A stretch of DNA of 64,000 bases from CAWGYT01 sp963826795 (lineage in GTDB: Bacteria > Planctomycetota > Planctomycetia > Pirellulales > Pirellulaceae), in the NCBI GenBank assembly GCA_963826795.1, contig CAWGYT010000020.1, positions 310,001 to 374,000 on the forward strand. Direction: 5' to 3'. How positions within the stretch are numbered: the stretch's first letter is position 1; each line of letters begins with the position of its first letter. The notes under the pieces are model-generated. The model was not told where the DNA came from, ran no database searches, and saw only the letters and a program-made list of their open reading frames with translations. A program made the translations under genes and the position numbers. This document shows positions 62,554 through 64,000 of this stretch, piece after piece.

Positions 62554-63966
62554 ACCCGGAACCTCGGCCGCCTTCGCAGGCCGCCGCGCGATGCTTAAAT
62601 CGGCCGCGATCGGCTTCGGCCATTTGGCGGCCAGCACGCTCTTGGCCGCGCACTCGCAAGCCGCCGAGAATCCGCTACGAGCGCGAGCCACGCATTTTCC
62701 ACCGCGCGCTCGGCGCGTGATCTTTTTGTTCATGAAGGGCGGCCCGTCGCACGTCGACACGTTCGACTTCAAGCCGGCGTTGCAACGCGACGACGGCAAG
62801 GAACTGCCATTTGCCAAGCCGCGTGTCCAGTTCGCGCCGACGGGCAAGCTGTTGCGATCGCCGTGGAAGTTTCGACCTGCCGGCGCAGTCGGGTATCCCG
62901 ATCAGCGAACTGTTTCCGCATGTGGCCCGCTGCGCCGATGACATCTGCTTCCTGCATTCCGTGCACGGAACCAATGCCGCTCACGGGGGAGCCCTGCTGA
63001 AACTGCACACGGGCAGCGATCGCTTCGTGCGTCCCAGCATGGGATCGTGGGTGCTGTACGGCCTGGGCACCGAGAACGAAAACCTGCCCGGTTTTATCAC
63101 GATCTGTCCGACGCTGGCCCACGGCGGCGTGAAGAATTGGAGCTCCGCGTTCCTGCCCGCCACTTTCCAGGGCACGCCCCTGGGCGTGGCGAGTCAGCCG
63201 GCGACGGAAGCTCGTCTGAAGTACGTTGCCAATGCGTTCACACCGCAGGCCCTCCAGCGTTTGCAGCTCGACCTCTTGCAGGAGATGAACGAAGCACATC
63301 TTCAGCAGGTGGCATTCGAGCAGGATCTGGAAGCTCGCATGCGGACTTTTGAGCTGGCGTTCCGAATGCAAACGGAGATGCCCGACGTCGAGGACCTGTC
63401 ACAAGAATCGCCGGCGACGCGCCGCCTGTATGGGCTCGACGATCCCGTGACCGCCGACTTCGGCCGCCAGTGCCTGCTGGCGCGACCGGTTCGCCGAGCG
63501 TGGCGTGCGTTTCATCCAAGTCACCCACAGCGACACCAAGGTGCAATGGGACCAGCACGCGGATTTGCTCAGCAGGACATTCAAAAAATGCCCACGAAGT
63601 GGACCGCCCCATTGCGGGTCTGTTGCGCGATTTGAAGCAACGCGGATTGCTCGCCGACACGCTGGTCCTGTGGGGCGGCGAATTCGGCCGCACGCCGACC
63701 GCGCAGGGAACGGACGGCCGCGATCACAATCCCGAGGGCTTTACGATGTGGATGGCCGGTGGCGGCGTGAAAGGCGGCTTTCGCTACGGCGCGACGGACG
63801 AATACGGATACTATGCCGTTGAGAACAAATTGCACGTCCATGATCTGCATGCCACGCTGCTGCATCTGCTGGGTCTGGACCACGACGATTGACCTACCGC
63901 TACGCCGGCCGAGATTTCCGTCTGACCGACGTCGCGGGCGACCCGGCAACGGCGATCCTGACGTGA
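62543..63966 (+). pseudogene. DUF1501 family protein, frame broken
   Basis: The product would be about 470 residues. The ATG at 62543 overlaps the previous gene by 11 bases; a Tat-like or plain signal follows (RRAMLKSAAIGFGHLAAS). Conserved DUF1501 stretches are IFLFMKGGPSHVDTFDFKP, IPISELFPHVARCADDICFL, HGGALLKLHTG, VRFIQVTHSD, LVLWGGEFGRTP, DHNPEGFTMWMAGGGVKGG and HLLGLDH, with TYRYAGRDFRLTDVAGD at the end. The frame changes at least four times: about 62882-62887 (GC slip), 63484-63488 (one extra base), 63573-63575 (one extra base) and 63890 (one missing base). Each segment fits the family, so these are likely assembly errors. The end of the gene is the TGA at 63964-63966. DUF1501 proteins are predicted sulfatase-like periplasmic proteins. 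Confidence 0.85.
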
Positions 63967-64000
63967 GCCGATGGCAGAGGTGACCACCGAGGCACCGAGG

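Overview
The window is from the chromosome of a GC-rich planctomycete, most likely a Pirellulales-type member of Planctomycetota. The evidence is the protein content: a DUF1549/DUF1553 cytochrome and DUF1501 pair, a PVC-type heme-binding protein with ThuA and HEAT domains, Gfo/Idh/MocA and DUF1080 proteins, PEP-CTERM and dockerin-like surface proteins, CotH/lamin-tail giants carrying an LE(P/S)R-type N-terminus, a CSPTR sulfatase and S9 peptidases. No rRNA, tRNA, CRISPR array or complete insertion sequence was recognised.

Layout. Positions 1-720 hold the end of a PQQ-like propeller protein, followed by cysteine synthase (796-1737). Tail to tail with it is a four-gene minus-strand operon (6974-1698): a WXG100-like protein, a coiled-coil protein, a second WXG-like protein and a 1318-aa membrane-anchored FtsK/SpoIIIE ATPase. 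This looks like a reduced type VII secretion system and is the most interesting system here. Positions 7.2-14.8 kb, minus strand, carry an S9 peptidase, a Gfo/Idh/MocA oxidoreductase and a ThuA-PVC heme-HEAT-cytochrome c protein. A molybdopterin oxidoreductase runs divergently (14994-16925). Positions 16.9-24.2 kb carry a 153-bp repeat array, a LamG/PEP-CTERM protein, a DUF1080 protein, a hairpin element and a CotH protein. Positions 24.5-35.6 kb carry a TolB-like propeller, an FGE-like lipoprotein, a MEMO-like protein, a DcaP-like porin, a Cys-rich small protein, a CHAD protein, a TPC-type metal P-ATPase and a PEP-CTERM protein with duplicated CCPDRL domains. Positions 35.7-49.0 kb carry a second CotH protein, an acidic lipoprotein, a sulfatase, an acyltransferase, a membrane MutS-like ATPase and a DPP IV-like peptidase. 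Positions 49.1-57.0 kb carry a DHOD-like oxidoreductase, an unknown protein, and an acyl carrier protein / AMP ligase / PLP decarboxylase trio of the kind linked to exosortase A, followed by a DUF5690-like transporter. Positions 57.2-64.0 kb carry a Cys-rich outer membrane protein, a damaged PHP hydrolase, and the DUF1549/DUF1553 and DUF1501 pair.

Four extracellular proteins (17451, 20201, 34048, 35689) end in the same pair of dockerin-like motifs. Two of these also have PEP-CTERM anchors, so together with the acyl trio the region fits production and sorting of exported, surface-attached proteins. The exosortase itself is not in the window.

A caution for any reader: about a dozen otherwise well-conserved genes are broken by 1-2 base indels, repeatedly at GC-dinucleotide runs or G/C homopolymers. 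I therefore give full gene extents and state where each frame changes. Residual assembly errors are the likeliest cause, though real decay is possible for the PHP and DUF1501 genes.
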